The position numbers were made by a program, and so were the translations under genes. From Ignavibacteriales bacterium (GTDB taxonomy: Bacteria; Bacteroidota; Ignavibacteria; Ignavibacteriales; Ignavibacteriaceae), in the NCBI GenBank assembly GCA_012517155.1, contig JAAYVN010000044.1:1-32168 (forward strand): a DNA stretch of 32,168 nucleotides. Reading direction: 5' to 3'. Below the pieces are notes generated by a model. That model was not told the origin of the DNA, searched no databases, and was given only the letters and a program-made list of their open reading frames with translations. Shown in pieces: positions 1 through 7,609 of the stretch; position 1 is the first letter of the stretch, and each line of letters begins with the position of its first letter.

Positions 1-222
1 ATAGCTGCCGACCCCTCACATGCAACTGGTCTCCGGCAACGCGTTATCCCAATGGCTCGCGCGGCTGTTGCCGCCGGGGCGGATGCAATCATGGTTGAGG
101 TGCACAATAACCCCCGGCATGCTTTGTCCGACGGACCCCAGGCTCTTGAACCGGATCAGTTCTGTTTGCTCCTTTCACAGCTTAATAGAATTGCGGAAGT
201 TATTGATCGGAAAATTATCTGA
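1..222 (+). CDS. aroF: 3-deoxy-7-phosphoheptulonate (DAHP) synthase, C-terminal end (partial, 5' cut by window)
   Basis: The first frame is open from base 1 to a TGA at 220-222, giving the last 73 residues of the protein. Near its start it reads DPSHATGLRQRVIPMARAA, followed by AGADAIMVEVHNNP and ALSDGPQAL. This is the C-terminal signature of the AroA-I-beta class of DAHP synthases, which condense phosphoenolpyruvate and erythrose 4-phosphate in the first step of the shikimate pathway in the cytoplasm. The DPSH histidine and the glutamate of MVEVH belong to the metal and active site region in this family. The start lies outside the window, so total length and any fused chorismate mutase domain cannot be judged. 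A KDO-8-phosphate synthase is the nearest alternative fold, but the DGPQAL tail favours DAHP synthase. Confidence 0.88.
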   Translation: MAADPSHATGLRQRVIPMARAAVAAGADAIMVEVHNNPRHALSDGPQALEPDQFCLLLSQLNRIAEVIDRKII

Positions 223-273
223 CGTTTTTTTGTTCGCTAATTAATTATTTGTTTCAATCACCATGGAGGTAAA

Positions 274-831
274 ATGGAAATTGTGTTGATAGTAATTGCT
301 GTAGTTCTCCTTATTCTGGTTTTAATGTACAACTCTCTTGTCCGTAAACGTAATATGGTGGATCAGGTCTTTGCTAGCATGGACGCCATGCTCAAAAAGA
401 GATTTGACCTCATCCCTAATTTGGTTTCTTCGGTCAAGGAGTATATGAAACATGAGGCGGGAACTCTCACAAAAATAACCGAGTTGAGGACTAAAGCCCT
501 CTCCCCCAATATCTCTACGGAAGATAAAGTGGTGGTTAATAATGAACTTAATAAACTGCTTGGCGGTCTCAAGGTAGCTTTTGAAAATTATCCCGATCTC
601 AAGGCAAGTAATAACTTCCTGCAGCTTCAGGCTTCCCTGAATGAGGTCGAGGAACAAATATCCGCTGCAAGACGAACATATAATGCTGCGGTTAATGATA
701 ATAATAATGCGGTTGATATGTTCCCAACCAATATTATTGCCGGGCTCTTTGGCTTTAAACGCAGAACTTTGTTTGAAATTCCTGAGTCCGAACGCACAAA
801 TATTAATGTCGGAAACCTCTTTAATAGTTAG
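274..831 (+). CDS. lemA: LemA family membrane protein
   Basis: This 185-residue protein has one N-terminal membrane segment (about residues 2-22) and then a long alpha-helical domain. The stretch LVRKRNMVDQVFASMDAMLKK, with RFDLIPNLV just after it, is the hallmark start of the LemA domain. NNNAVDMFPTNIIAGLFGF near the C-terminus is the usual family ending. The start is fixed by a strong GGAGG at 265-269, four bases before the ATG. LemA proteins are inner-membrane proteins with a large soluble helical domain and no agreed biochemical role. Nine bases separate it from a DUF3137 protein gene, a common LemA neighbour, so the two are probably cotranscribed and may act together at the membrane (inference). 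Confidence 0.93.
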   Translation: MEIVLIVIAVVLLILVLMYNSLVRKRNMVDQVFASMDAMLKKRFDLIPNLVSSVKEYMKHEAGTLTKITELRTKALSPNISTEDKVVVNNELNKLLGGLKVAFENYPDLKASNNFLQLQASLNEVEEQISAARRTYNAAVNDNNNAVDMFPTNIIAGLFGFKRRTLFEIPESERTNINVGNLFNS

Positions 832-839
832 GTTCCTCC

Positions 840-1832
840 ATGAGAACCAAAGAGGAATTTAACCAATTTTTTCAAACCGGCTTGACCGGCGTTATTAAAA
901 CACTGGACAAGGCGAGAAGGAAAGTGTTGTTCCGCCTTTTCCTCACTCACTTTCTCAACCTCATTCTTATTCTCGTCTTTTTAGTTTTCTTTGTCGTTTG
1001 GATGGAAAAACTGGACGAGGGAGAATTGGAAAGCGGTTCTTTTGTAATAATTGTTATCGGTATTGTTTTTCTCGCTTTGATCGGCTTGCTTATCTATCTC
1101 TATTATAGAAAACGAAAAAAGTATGTCGTCGAATTCAAAACTAATCTCATCAATCCGATAATAAAGTTTATTGACCAGGGCCTCAACTACGTCCCCGATG
1201 GCTATATTTCTTCGGGTGCATTTTCTGCCTCCAAAATATTCCACCAGCCTTATAACCGTTACTCCGGTGATGACCTGGTTGAAGGCACAATAGATAAAAC
1301 TAAAATTCTCTTCTCGGAACTTCATGTCGCAAATATTGTTCATAGAGATAAACGGACGGAAAAACATCCCGTGTTTGACGGCATGTTCTTTATTGCCGAC
1401 TTCAATAAGCACTTTAAAGGACAAACTTTCGTTCTCCCCGATAAAGCCGAGAAACTCTTTAAAGGTTTGGGAAAGTTCTTTCAGTCTATGAACTGGAATT
1501 ACGGACAACTGGTCAAGATGGAGAACATAGAATTCGAAAAGGAATTCGTTGTCTATTCAAATGACCAGATCGAAGCACGCTATATAATTTCCCTTAGTAT
1601 GATGGAACGGATGCTCGCTCTTAAAAAACGCTTTAACCGCCCCGTCTATTTTTCGTTCATTAACTCGAATGTCAATTTTGCTGTCGCTCTCAGAGGAAAA
1701 CAACTTGAACCGACTGTCCTTCGCTCCCTTGATAACCGCAAGATCATTGATAGCTATTTCGGTCTGTTGAACGATATGATTGCTATAGTGGATGAACTTA
1801 ATCTCAACACAAGAATTTGGACTAAACAATAA
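840..1832 (+). CDS. DUF3137 membrane protein (first of two paralogues)
   Basis: The product has 330 residues with two adjacent membrane segments (about 37-55 and 65-88), followed by a soluble domain of about 230 residues. The soluble part carries the conserved blocks FDGMFFIADFNK, FVLPDKAEKL, MENIEFEKEFVVYSNDQIEAR and SLSMMERMLAL, which identify the DUF3137 family. The ATG follows the lemA stop by eight bases, and only a short CCTCC-rich stretch lies before it, so translation may be coupled. The function of DUF3137 is unknown. Its place directly after lemA and before a second copy suggests one membrane-associated unit. The closing sequence DELNLNTRIW is nearly repeated at the end of the next gene, showing the two are related. 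Confidence 0.86.
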   Translation: MRTKEEFNQFFQTGLTGVIKTLDKARRKVLFRLFLTHFLNLILILVFLVFFVVWMEKLDEGELESGSFVIIVIGIVFLALIGLLIYLYYRKRKKYVVEFKTNLINPIIKFIDQGLNYVPDGYISSGAFSASKIFHQPYNRYSGDDLVEGTIDKTKILFSELHVANIVHRDKRTEKHPVFDGMFFIADFNKHFKGQTFVLPDKAEKLFKGLGKFFQSMNWNYGQLVKMENIEFEKEFVVYSNDQIEARYIISLSMMERMLALKKRFNRPVYFSFINSNVNFAVALRGKQLEPTVLRSLDNRKIIDSYFGLLNDMIAIVDELNLNTRIWTKQ

Positions 1833-1845
1833 AAGCAGCATACAT

Positions 1846-3144
1846 TTGGAGATAGAAAAAAAAGAAAGATTTAAAGCTTTTTATGAGGCGGAGATACTCC
1901 CATTCCTTAAAGATTTGGAGGTTGAAAGGAAGAGGAGTCTCCCCCTTTATTTCTTCAGAGGAATATATGGCTTTGCCCTTGCTCTCTTTATTATTCCAAC
2001 TGTGTTTAATACCTTTATTGATCTTGTCCTTGATATGGGCGGGTTTTTCGGTGGTAATTTTTCTGATTCTTTTGGAAATACTTTTCTCTTGATCTTTCGG
2101 ATTTTATTTTCTTCTGTCTTTGTTTTTATCCTTCTGGTATTCATCTATATTTTTTCCGCCAAGTCACTTGATTTCCTGTCGCGGTATTACAAACTTAAAT
2201 TTACTAAATCCCAAAAACTCCTCTACTCAATTCTTCTCGGCGCGGCTTTTTTAATTATTATCCGGCTGATCAACTTGACCCCCTATTCGTTTAATTTATA
2301 TCGGATATCAGCGGGCTTTGAATCGGGTGATAATTCGGTTTTCTGGCACACGTTTAAATGGTTTTTTATTATTATAGGTTCGGCAATTATTCTCGCCCCT
2401 CTTATGATCCTTATTCAGTCAAGGGAAGATAAGTTTGTAAAGAAATTTAAAAACGGTGTTGTGAAAAAAATCGTCCTTTTTACAGACCCAAAGTTGAATT
2501 ATCTCCCGGATAAGGTTATTCCCAAATCTGAATTCATGGACTCTAAAATTCCTCTTGGTAACCCCGATTCTAAATATTTGGGTGGTGATTTTGTTTCCGG
2601 AAAAAGGGGGGATGTGGAGTTTCGTTTTTCTCAGATTAATGCAAAAGCAAGATCCCAATCTTCTAAAAGCAATGACGAGGTGAATGTCTTCCAGGGAATT
2701 ATGTTTATCTGTAGGTTTAACAAACCTTTCACTAAGGAACACTTTGTCCTCCCCGATGTTGCGGCAGCTGCTTTGGGCGTTACTGGGGAATCGCTTCAGA
2801 AACTTAACCCATGTCGCCCACCCCTCGTTAGACTTGAAAATATCGAATTTGAAAAGGAGTTCGCTGTTTATAGTCAGGACGAAATTGAGTGCCGATATAT
2901 TCTTTCTCTTTCGTTCATGGAAAGAATCATTGCCTTGAGGAAGAAATCTTCTCTCCCGTTCTCAATGTCTTTTGTTAATTCAAACCTCTATTTGGCTGTC
3001 TCATACGACCGGGACGTTTTCCGCCCCCCTGTCTTCTTCTCGCAAATAAATTTTGATCGGATTCTCGAAATGTACGAAGACATTCTTTTTTATACCGGGA
3101 TTGTGGATGATTTGAATCTTAACTTGAAAATCTGGGGTGATTGA
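1846..3144 (+). CDS. DUF3137 membrane protein (second paralogue, four membrane segments)
   Basis: The C-terminal half matches the upstream paralogue block for block: LNYLPDKVIP, FQGIMFICRFNKPF, FVLPDVAAAA, LENIEFEKEFAVYSQDEIE, LSLSFMERIIAL and DDLNLNLKIW. The N-terminal half differs. It has four hydrophobic segments instead of two, roughly at residues 35-60, 80-110, 130-150 and 175-195. I prefer a TTG start at 1846, because the product then begins MEIEKKERFKAFYEAEI, in register with the start of the upstream paralogue, and lies 13 bases after its stop. An in-frame ATG at 1792 would overlap the previous gene by 41 bases and add 18 residues. No strong ribosome binding site supports either start. 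The biochemical function is unknown. Confidence 0.78.
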   Translation: MEIEKKERFKAFYEAEILPFLKDLEVERKRSLPLYFFRGIYGFALALFIIPTVFNTFIDLVLDMGGFFGGNFSDSFGNTFLLIFRILFSSVFVFILLVFIYIFSAKSLDFLSRYYKLKFTKSQKLLYSILLGAAFLIIIRLINLTPYSFNLYRISAGFESGDNSVFWHTFKWFFIIIGSAIILAPLMILIQSREDKFVKKFKNGVVKKIVLFTDPKLNYLPDKVIPKSEFMDSKIPLGNPDSKYLGGDFVSGKRGDVEFRFSQINAKARSQSSKSNDEVNVFQGIMFICRFNKPFTKEHFVLPDVAAAALGVTGESLQKLNPCRPPLVRLENIEFEKEFAVYSQDEIECRYILSLSFMERIIALRKKSSLPFSMSFVNSNLYLAVSYDRDVFRPPVFFSQINFDRILEMYEDILFYTGIVDDLNLNLKIWGD

Positions 3145-3145
3145 T

Positions 3146-4495
3146 TTGAAAAAAACTGTTTTATTCTTTTTTATCCTGTTCTCCTTTCTCAGTTTTCCTC
3201 AGAAAATTACTGTCATTCGGAAGAATTCAACTGAAACAATTGCTTATCTTTACTCTCTGCGCGGGGAAACTGTTGATCTGGTTGACTCTGTTAAAACATC
3301 TTCTCCGGGCATTTTTTCTTTCGGGGGATCTGATCTTCACCCCGGTTTTTACCGACTCAAATTTCAGCAAACCGGAGGTCTTGATTTTGTGTTCGATCGG
3401 GAAAATGTGGAAATGATCGTGGATGAAAAAATTTCTCCGGACAGTATTGATGTTATACAATCAGAATCTAATCGTCTTTATCTTGAGTTCATAAGACTTT
3501 CAAAAAACTACAAAATAAAATCTGAACTTCTTAGACTGGTGCTTCACAGCTATCCGGAGAAGGATTCTTACTATAACCTGACATTAAAAGAACTTGACCG
3601 TTTACAGGAAGATTATCTCTTTTTCGTAAATGTGACCGCACAAAAAAACGAGGATTTATTTATTGCAAAGTATATTCGTAGCGCCGGACTCCCGGTCATT
3701 CCCGTAAATATTCCCCGGGATAGTTCTCTCGCTTATCTCAAAACCCATGCACTTGATAATATTAACTTTTATTCGAAAGAACTTATTTATTCTGACCTTT
3801 TTTCATCGCGCACTATCGAATACTTAACTTATTTTCGTAACCCAAGACTCCCTCTTGAACTCCTGGAGAAGGAGTTCAATAAGCCTATTGATTCTATTCT
3901 TAATCGCGCTAAGGTTAACGAGGTCGTTTACTCTCACATTGTGGAATACTTGATTGAGGGTTTTAAAAAATTTGGGTTTGAAAATGTGCTTGATTATATC
4001 GTTAATAATTATGTTATAAAAGATGGGTTGTGTCTTGACGAAAAAGTTGGAAGTTCTACTCAAAGAATGATTAACCAAAATAAATTTCTTGCCGTTGGAA
4101 CAATTGCCCCCAATATTTCGCTCCCCGGTTTGACTGGTGAAATTACGGATTTGTCGAAAATTGATGGACGCGTCTTGCTGATTTTTTATTCGAGTAAATG
4201 TCCCCACTGCAAAACTCTGTTGCCGGAAATAAACTCAATCTCAGATGAATTAAAGAAAAAAAGAATTACGGCGTTGGCCGTTTCTCTCGATACCGATAAG
4301 GAGGAATGGACGAAATTCGCTGAGATCTATTCCCCCGATCTTATTAACCTCTCCGATCTGAATGGTTGGGAGAGTAAGGTTGCCTTGGATTATTTTATTT
4401 ATGCTACCCCCTCTATGTTTTTTATAGGTGATGATGGGAAAATTATAGCCAAGCCCACAACTCTTGCCTCTTTTCGAAAGTTCCTTACTCCCTAA
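3146..4495 (+). CDS. Secreted TlpA-like thioredoxin-fold protein
   Basis: The protein is about 449 residues from a TTG at 3146, which sits nine bases after a GGGG and directly after the previous stop. A GTG at 3137 is a second candidate start. The N-terminus KKTVLFFFILFSFLSF is a signal peptide. A beta-rich domain resembling DUF4369 follows (about 20-95), then a helical region, then a TlpA-like thioredoxin domain from about 320. That domain contains LLIFYSSKCPHCKTLLPEIN with the redox pair C352 and C355, and the cis-proline region YATPSMFFI. Proteins of this layout act in the periplasm as disulfide reductants or isomerases, often with unknown substrates. It ends the lemA-DUF3137 run, and a 125-base gap follows. 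Confidence 0.83.
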   Translation: MKKTVLFFFILFSFLSFPQKITVIRKNSTETIAYLYSLRGETVDLVDSVKTSSPGIFSFGGSDLHPGFYRLKFQQTGGLDFVFDRENVEMIVDEKISPDSIDVIQSESNRLYLEFIRLSKNYKIKSELLRLVLHSYPEKDSYYNLTLKELDRLQEDYLFFVNVTAQKNEDLFIAKYIRSAGLPVIPVNIPRDSSLAYLKTHALDNINFYSKELIYSDLFSSRTIEYLTYFRNPRLPLELLEKEFNKPIDSILNRAKVNEVVYSHIVEYLIEGFKKFGFENVLDYIVNNYVIKDGLCLDEKVGSSTQRMINQNKFLAVGTIAPNISLPGLTGEITDLSKIDGRVLLIFYSSKCPHCKTLLPEINSISDELKKKRITALAVSLDTDKEEWTKFAEIYSPDLINLSDLNGWESKVALDYFIYATPSMFFIGDDGKIIAKPTTLASFRKFLTP

Positions 4496-4620
4496 ATTTA
4501 AAAACCGCTTGCTTTAACCATTTATATAAAGACAATTCTTTTTATATTTATACCTTTAATTGAAATTTTTTAGTAATACTCTTTTCATAAAAGTTTAATA
4601 ATTTGTCCGGAGTGATATAT

Positions 4621-6651
4621 ATGAAGAAACTGTTTGTAATTTTCATGTACCTGTCTGTCAATCTGTTCTCTCAGGGAACAAGCTACTTCACTTATGACGA
4701 CTTGTGGGGTTTGAAACGAATTGGGGGAATTGAACTTTCCCCGGATGGCAAAACTATAGCTTTCACACAGTCTGTTTACAGCATGGATTTGAACAAGGGA
4801 AATTCCGATATATATCTGGTGGATATAAACGGAAAGCATTTGCGCCCCTTTAAAAACAGTCCCAAAAGTGAAGCAAATCCAAAATTTAGCCCCGATGGAA
4901 AGAAAATAGCTTTCACACGCGAAGGACAAATTTGGCTTGCCAATATTGACGGAAGTAACGAAGAGAAACTTACTGATATTTATTCGGGTGCTTCGGGAAT
5001 TGTTTGGAGTAAAGATGGAAAGAAAATAGCTTTCACTTCTTCAGTATATCCTGACTGCGGAGATATGGACTGCAATAAGTTCCGCGATGAGAAAAAAGAA
5101 AAAGACCCTGTAAAGGCATCCATTTTTACCGAACTCATGTACCGGCATTGGAACGACTGGCGCGGAGAAAAGCGAAGCCATCTTTTCTTGCTTGAACTTG
5201 ATGAAAAAAAGGTTACCGATCTTACTCCGGGAAGCGTTTTTGATGTCCCCCCTATTGCTCTGGGAAGCGCAAATGATTATACCTTCTCCCCTGAAAGTGA
5301 TGAAATTGCCTTCACAATGAATCCCGATAAAAACCTGGCTGTTAGCACAAATAACGAAATTTATATCTGCAGTATTGAAGATCTTAAAAAAGGTGACCGG
5401 CGTCTTTACACGAAAATTTCTTCCGGCTTGGGAAATGATAACCAGCCCGTTTACTCTCCGGACGGAAAGTATATAGCTTTCGTTTCGATGGAAAGACCAC
5501 GATTCGAAGCTGATAAATTGAGAATTATGCTTTATGATAGAAAAACGGGTAATATAAAATCTCTTTCCGATGGATTTGATTTCTCGGCTTCGGAAATAAT
5601 CTGGTCGCCGGATTCAAAGAAAATTTATTTTACGGCTGCTAATAAAGTAAATCAGTCGGTTTTTTCTCTTGATATTGCAAATGCAAATTTATCAGAGGTG
5701 GTCCCGCACTGTGTTAATAGCGGAATCATCCTTACTCCTGACAGTAAAACGCTTCTTTTTTTGCGGCAATGCGCAACGTTTCCAAATGAAATTTTCTCCG
5801 CCGGTCTGGACGGAAAAAACATCGTACAGATCACTAACGTGAATAAAGAATTGCTGAGCCGCTTTTCTCTTAACCAAATAGAGACTTTCTGGTCAAAGGG
5901 CGAGGACGGAACCCCCGTTCAGTCAATCCTCTTAAAACCTCCATTCTTTGACCCATCTGCTAAATATCCCCTTATGCTCTTAATTCACGGTGGACCGCAG
6001 GGAGGTTGGACTGATCAGTTCCACTTCCGTTGGAATTACCAGATGTTTGCTAACGCAGGCTATGTTGTTGTTGCCCCCAATATTCGCGGAAGTGTTGGTT
6101 ATGGACAGAAGTTTACGGACGAAATATCCGGAGACTGGGGCGGTAAGGCTTATACCGATTTGATGAATGCTGTCGATTATGCAATTCAAAATTTTTCTTT
6201 CATTGATGAAAAAAATCAATTCGCTGCCGGAGCTTCTTATGGCGGGTACATGATTAACTGGCTTGCTGGACATACCGATCGTTTTAATGCTCTGGTTTCT
6301 CATGCCGGTGTCTTTAACCTTGAGTCCATGTATGGTACAACCGAAGAACTCTGGTTTACTGAATGGGAAAATAAGGGAACCCCCTGGGAAAACCGCGCTC
6401 TATATGAGAAATTCTCCCCTCATAGATTCATACATAATTGTAAAACTCCTGTGCTCGTTGTGCATGGCGCATATGATTTTAGAGTCCCCGAAGGTCAGGC
6501 TTTTGAACTCTTTACTTCTTTGCAAAGACTGGGGGTGGAAAGTAAGTTCCTTTACTTCCCCGATGAAACTCACTTCGTTTCGAAACCTCAGAATTCACGA
6601 CTTTGGTGGAAAACTGTGTTCGATTGGCTTGGTGTGCATTATAAAAATTAA
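4621..6651 (+). CDS. Secreted S9 family peptidase (DPP5/acylaminoacyl-peptidase-like)
   Basis: The start at 4621 is set by GGAG at 4610-4613 and gives a signal peptide (MKKLFVIFMYLSVNLFSQG). Residues about 30-400 form a beta-propeller with repeated WD40-like PD40 motifs such as LSPDGKTIAFT, FSPDGKKIAFT, WSKDGKKIAFT and YSPDGKYIAF. Residues about 430-676 are the alpha/beta hydrolase domain. The catalytic triad is visible as S539 in GASYGGY, D619 in HGAYDFRVPEG and H651 in DETHFV. LMYRHWNDWRGEKRSHLF is typical of dipeptidyl-peptidase-5-like S9 enzymes, which cleave short peptides in the periplasm. Two cysteines in PDCGDMDCN could form a disulfide. The length of 676 residues is normal for the family. 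Confidence 0.93.
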   Translation: MKKLFVIFMYLSVNLFSQGTSYFTYDDLWGLKRIGGIELSPDGKTIAFTQSVYSMDLNKGNSDIYLVDINGKHLRPFKNSPKSEANPKFSPDGKKIAFTREGQIWLANIDGSNEEKLTDIYSGASGIVWSKDGKKIAFTSSVYPDCGDMDCNKFRDEKKEKDPVKASIFTELMYRHWNDWRGEKRSHLFLLELDEKKVTDLTPGSVFDVPPIALGSANDYTFSPESDEIAFTMNPDKNLAVSTNNEIYICSIEDLKKGDRRLYTKISSGLGNDNQPVYSPDGKYIAFVSMERPRFEADKLRIMLYDRKTGNIKSLSDGFDFSASEIIWSPDSKKIYFTAANKVNQSVFSLDIANANLSEVVPHCVNSGIILTPDSKTLLFLRQCATFPNEIFSAGLDGKNIVQITNVNKELLSRFSLNQIETFWSKGEDGTPVQSILLKPPFFDPSAKYPLMLLIHGGPQGGWTDQFHFRWNYQMFANAGYVVVAPNIRGSVGYGQKFTDEISGDWGGKAYTDLMNAVDYAIQNFSFIDEKNQFAAGASYGGYMINWLAGHTDRFNALVSHAGVFNLESMYGTTEELWFTEWENKGTPWENRALYEKFSPHRFIHNCKTPVLVVHGAYDFRVPEGQAFELFTSLQRLGVESKFLYFPDETHFVSKPQNSRLWWKTVFDWLGVHYKN

Positions 6652-6675
6652 TTGTCAATTAAACCGGAGGAAAAT

Positions 6676-7047
6676 ATGAGCAACGACGAACTTAAATGGC
6701 GGGAAATTGATTTCACGGGTCTTGATGATAACGAGCGGGTCTACTCGTCTGAACAGGATTTTGAAAAACAGGAAAAATATGTTGATGCTAACCTCTGGGA
6801 AAAGGTTGAAAGCATTGGCAAGAAAATTTCTTTCGCTAAGGATATTAAAGCCCTTTACCGGTATATGAAGGCTAAGGATGTCTCTTGGCACAGAAAAGCT
6901 ATTGTGATTGGAGCATTGATTTATTTTATTTCTCCGGTAGACTCAATCCCCGATATCTCCCCCCTTATCGGTTACCTTGATGACCTCGGAGTAATAACCG
7001 CCCTTATTAAATATCTCGGTCACGAACTTACTTCTTTCTATAACTAA
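6676..7047 (+). CDS. DUF1232 (YkvA-like) small membrane protein
   Basis: The product has 123 residues. A strong GGAGG at 6666-6670 lies six bases before the chosen ATG; a TTG further upstream would only add a fragment before this ribosome binding site. The C-terminal half carries the DUF1232 core, with IGALIYFISPVDSIPDISP, then GYLDDLGVITALIKYL. The conserved SPxDxIPD turn sits between two hydrophobic helices. Family members are small predicted membrane proteins of unknown role. The N-terminal 50 residues are acidic and charged and look unstructured. The gene lies 24 bases after the S9 peptidase and 13 before the Nudix gene, so it is probably part of the same transcript. Confidence 0.85.
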   Translation: MSNDELKWREIDFTGLDDNERVYSSEQDFEKQEKYVDANLWEKVESIGKKISFAKDIKALYRYMKAKDVSWHRKAIVIGALIYFISPVDSIPDISPLIGYLDDLGVITALIKYLGHELTSFYN

Positions 7048-7060
7048 TGGATCTTAAAGA

Positions 7061-7606
7061 ATGAATTTTACATTAAAGAAAAGCGAAACAATTTATCGTG
7101 GTAAAGTGTTCGACCTTCAGCGGGACGAACTTGTTTACAATAGCGGCAACGAGGGAATAAGAGAGGTGGCAATACACCCGGGAGGAGCGGTCGCGATTGC
7201 ACTGACTAGAGATTATAAGATTATTCTTGTCGAGCAGTTTAGATACCCCCTGCAGAAGTTTACACTTGAACTTCCTGCCGGAAAATTAAATCCTGGTGAA
7301 GATCCCTCCGCCTGTGCCGCTAGAGAACTTGAAGAGGAAACTGGATACAAAGCTGGAAAACTTATCCGTCTCGGCGCGATTGCTACTACCCCCGGTTTTT
7401 GTACTGAATTGCTTCACGTCTATCTTGCCGAAGATCTTACCCCCGGAAACCAGCAGCTCGAAGAGGGGGAATATGGCCTCCAGATAAAATCCTATACTAT
7501 AAAAGATATCGAAAATATGATCTCCGAAGGAGAAATTTTCGACGCCAAAACTATCTCCGGGATTTATCTGGCAAAACTGCATATATTCAATAGGGATTCT
7601 CGCTGA
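7061..7606 (+). CDS. Nudix hydrolase, ADP-ribose pyrophosphatase type
   Basis: This 181-residue protein holds a complete Nudix box: G74, E80, then R88-E89-L90, E92-E93 and G95, matching GX5EX7REUXEEXGU. The sequence before the box, EQFRYPLQKFTLELPAGKL, and PGFCTELLHVYLAEDL after it are typical of NudF/ADP-ribose pyrophosphatases. These hydrolyse ADP-ribose and related ADP-sugars to AMP and a sugar phosphate, with magnesium. Only a weak AAAGAA precedes the ATG. The stop lies three bases from the recN start, so the genes are tightly linked. The exact substrate cannot be fixed from sequence; GDP-mannose or other nucleoside diphosphate sugars are possible. Confidence 0.9.
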   Translation: MNFTLKKSETIYRGKVFDLQRDELVYNSGNEGIREVAIHPGGAVAIALTRDYKIILVEQFRYPLQKFTLELPAGKLNPGEDPSACAARELEEETGYKAGKLIRLGAIATTPGFCTELLHVYLAEDLTPGNQQLEEGEYGLQIKSYTIKDIENMISEGEIFDAKTISGIYLAKLHIFNRDSR

Positions 7607-7609
7607 GTA

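Noticed and set aside
20-244. 74-residue ORF at the left edge
   Set aside because: It is out of frame with the DAHP synthase C-terminus, which is the convincing reading of 1-222.
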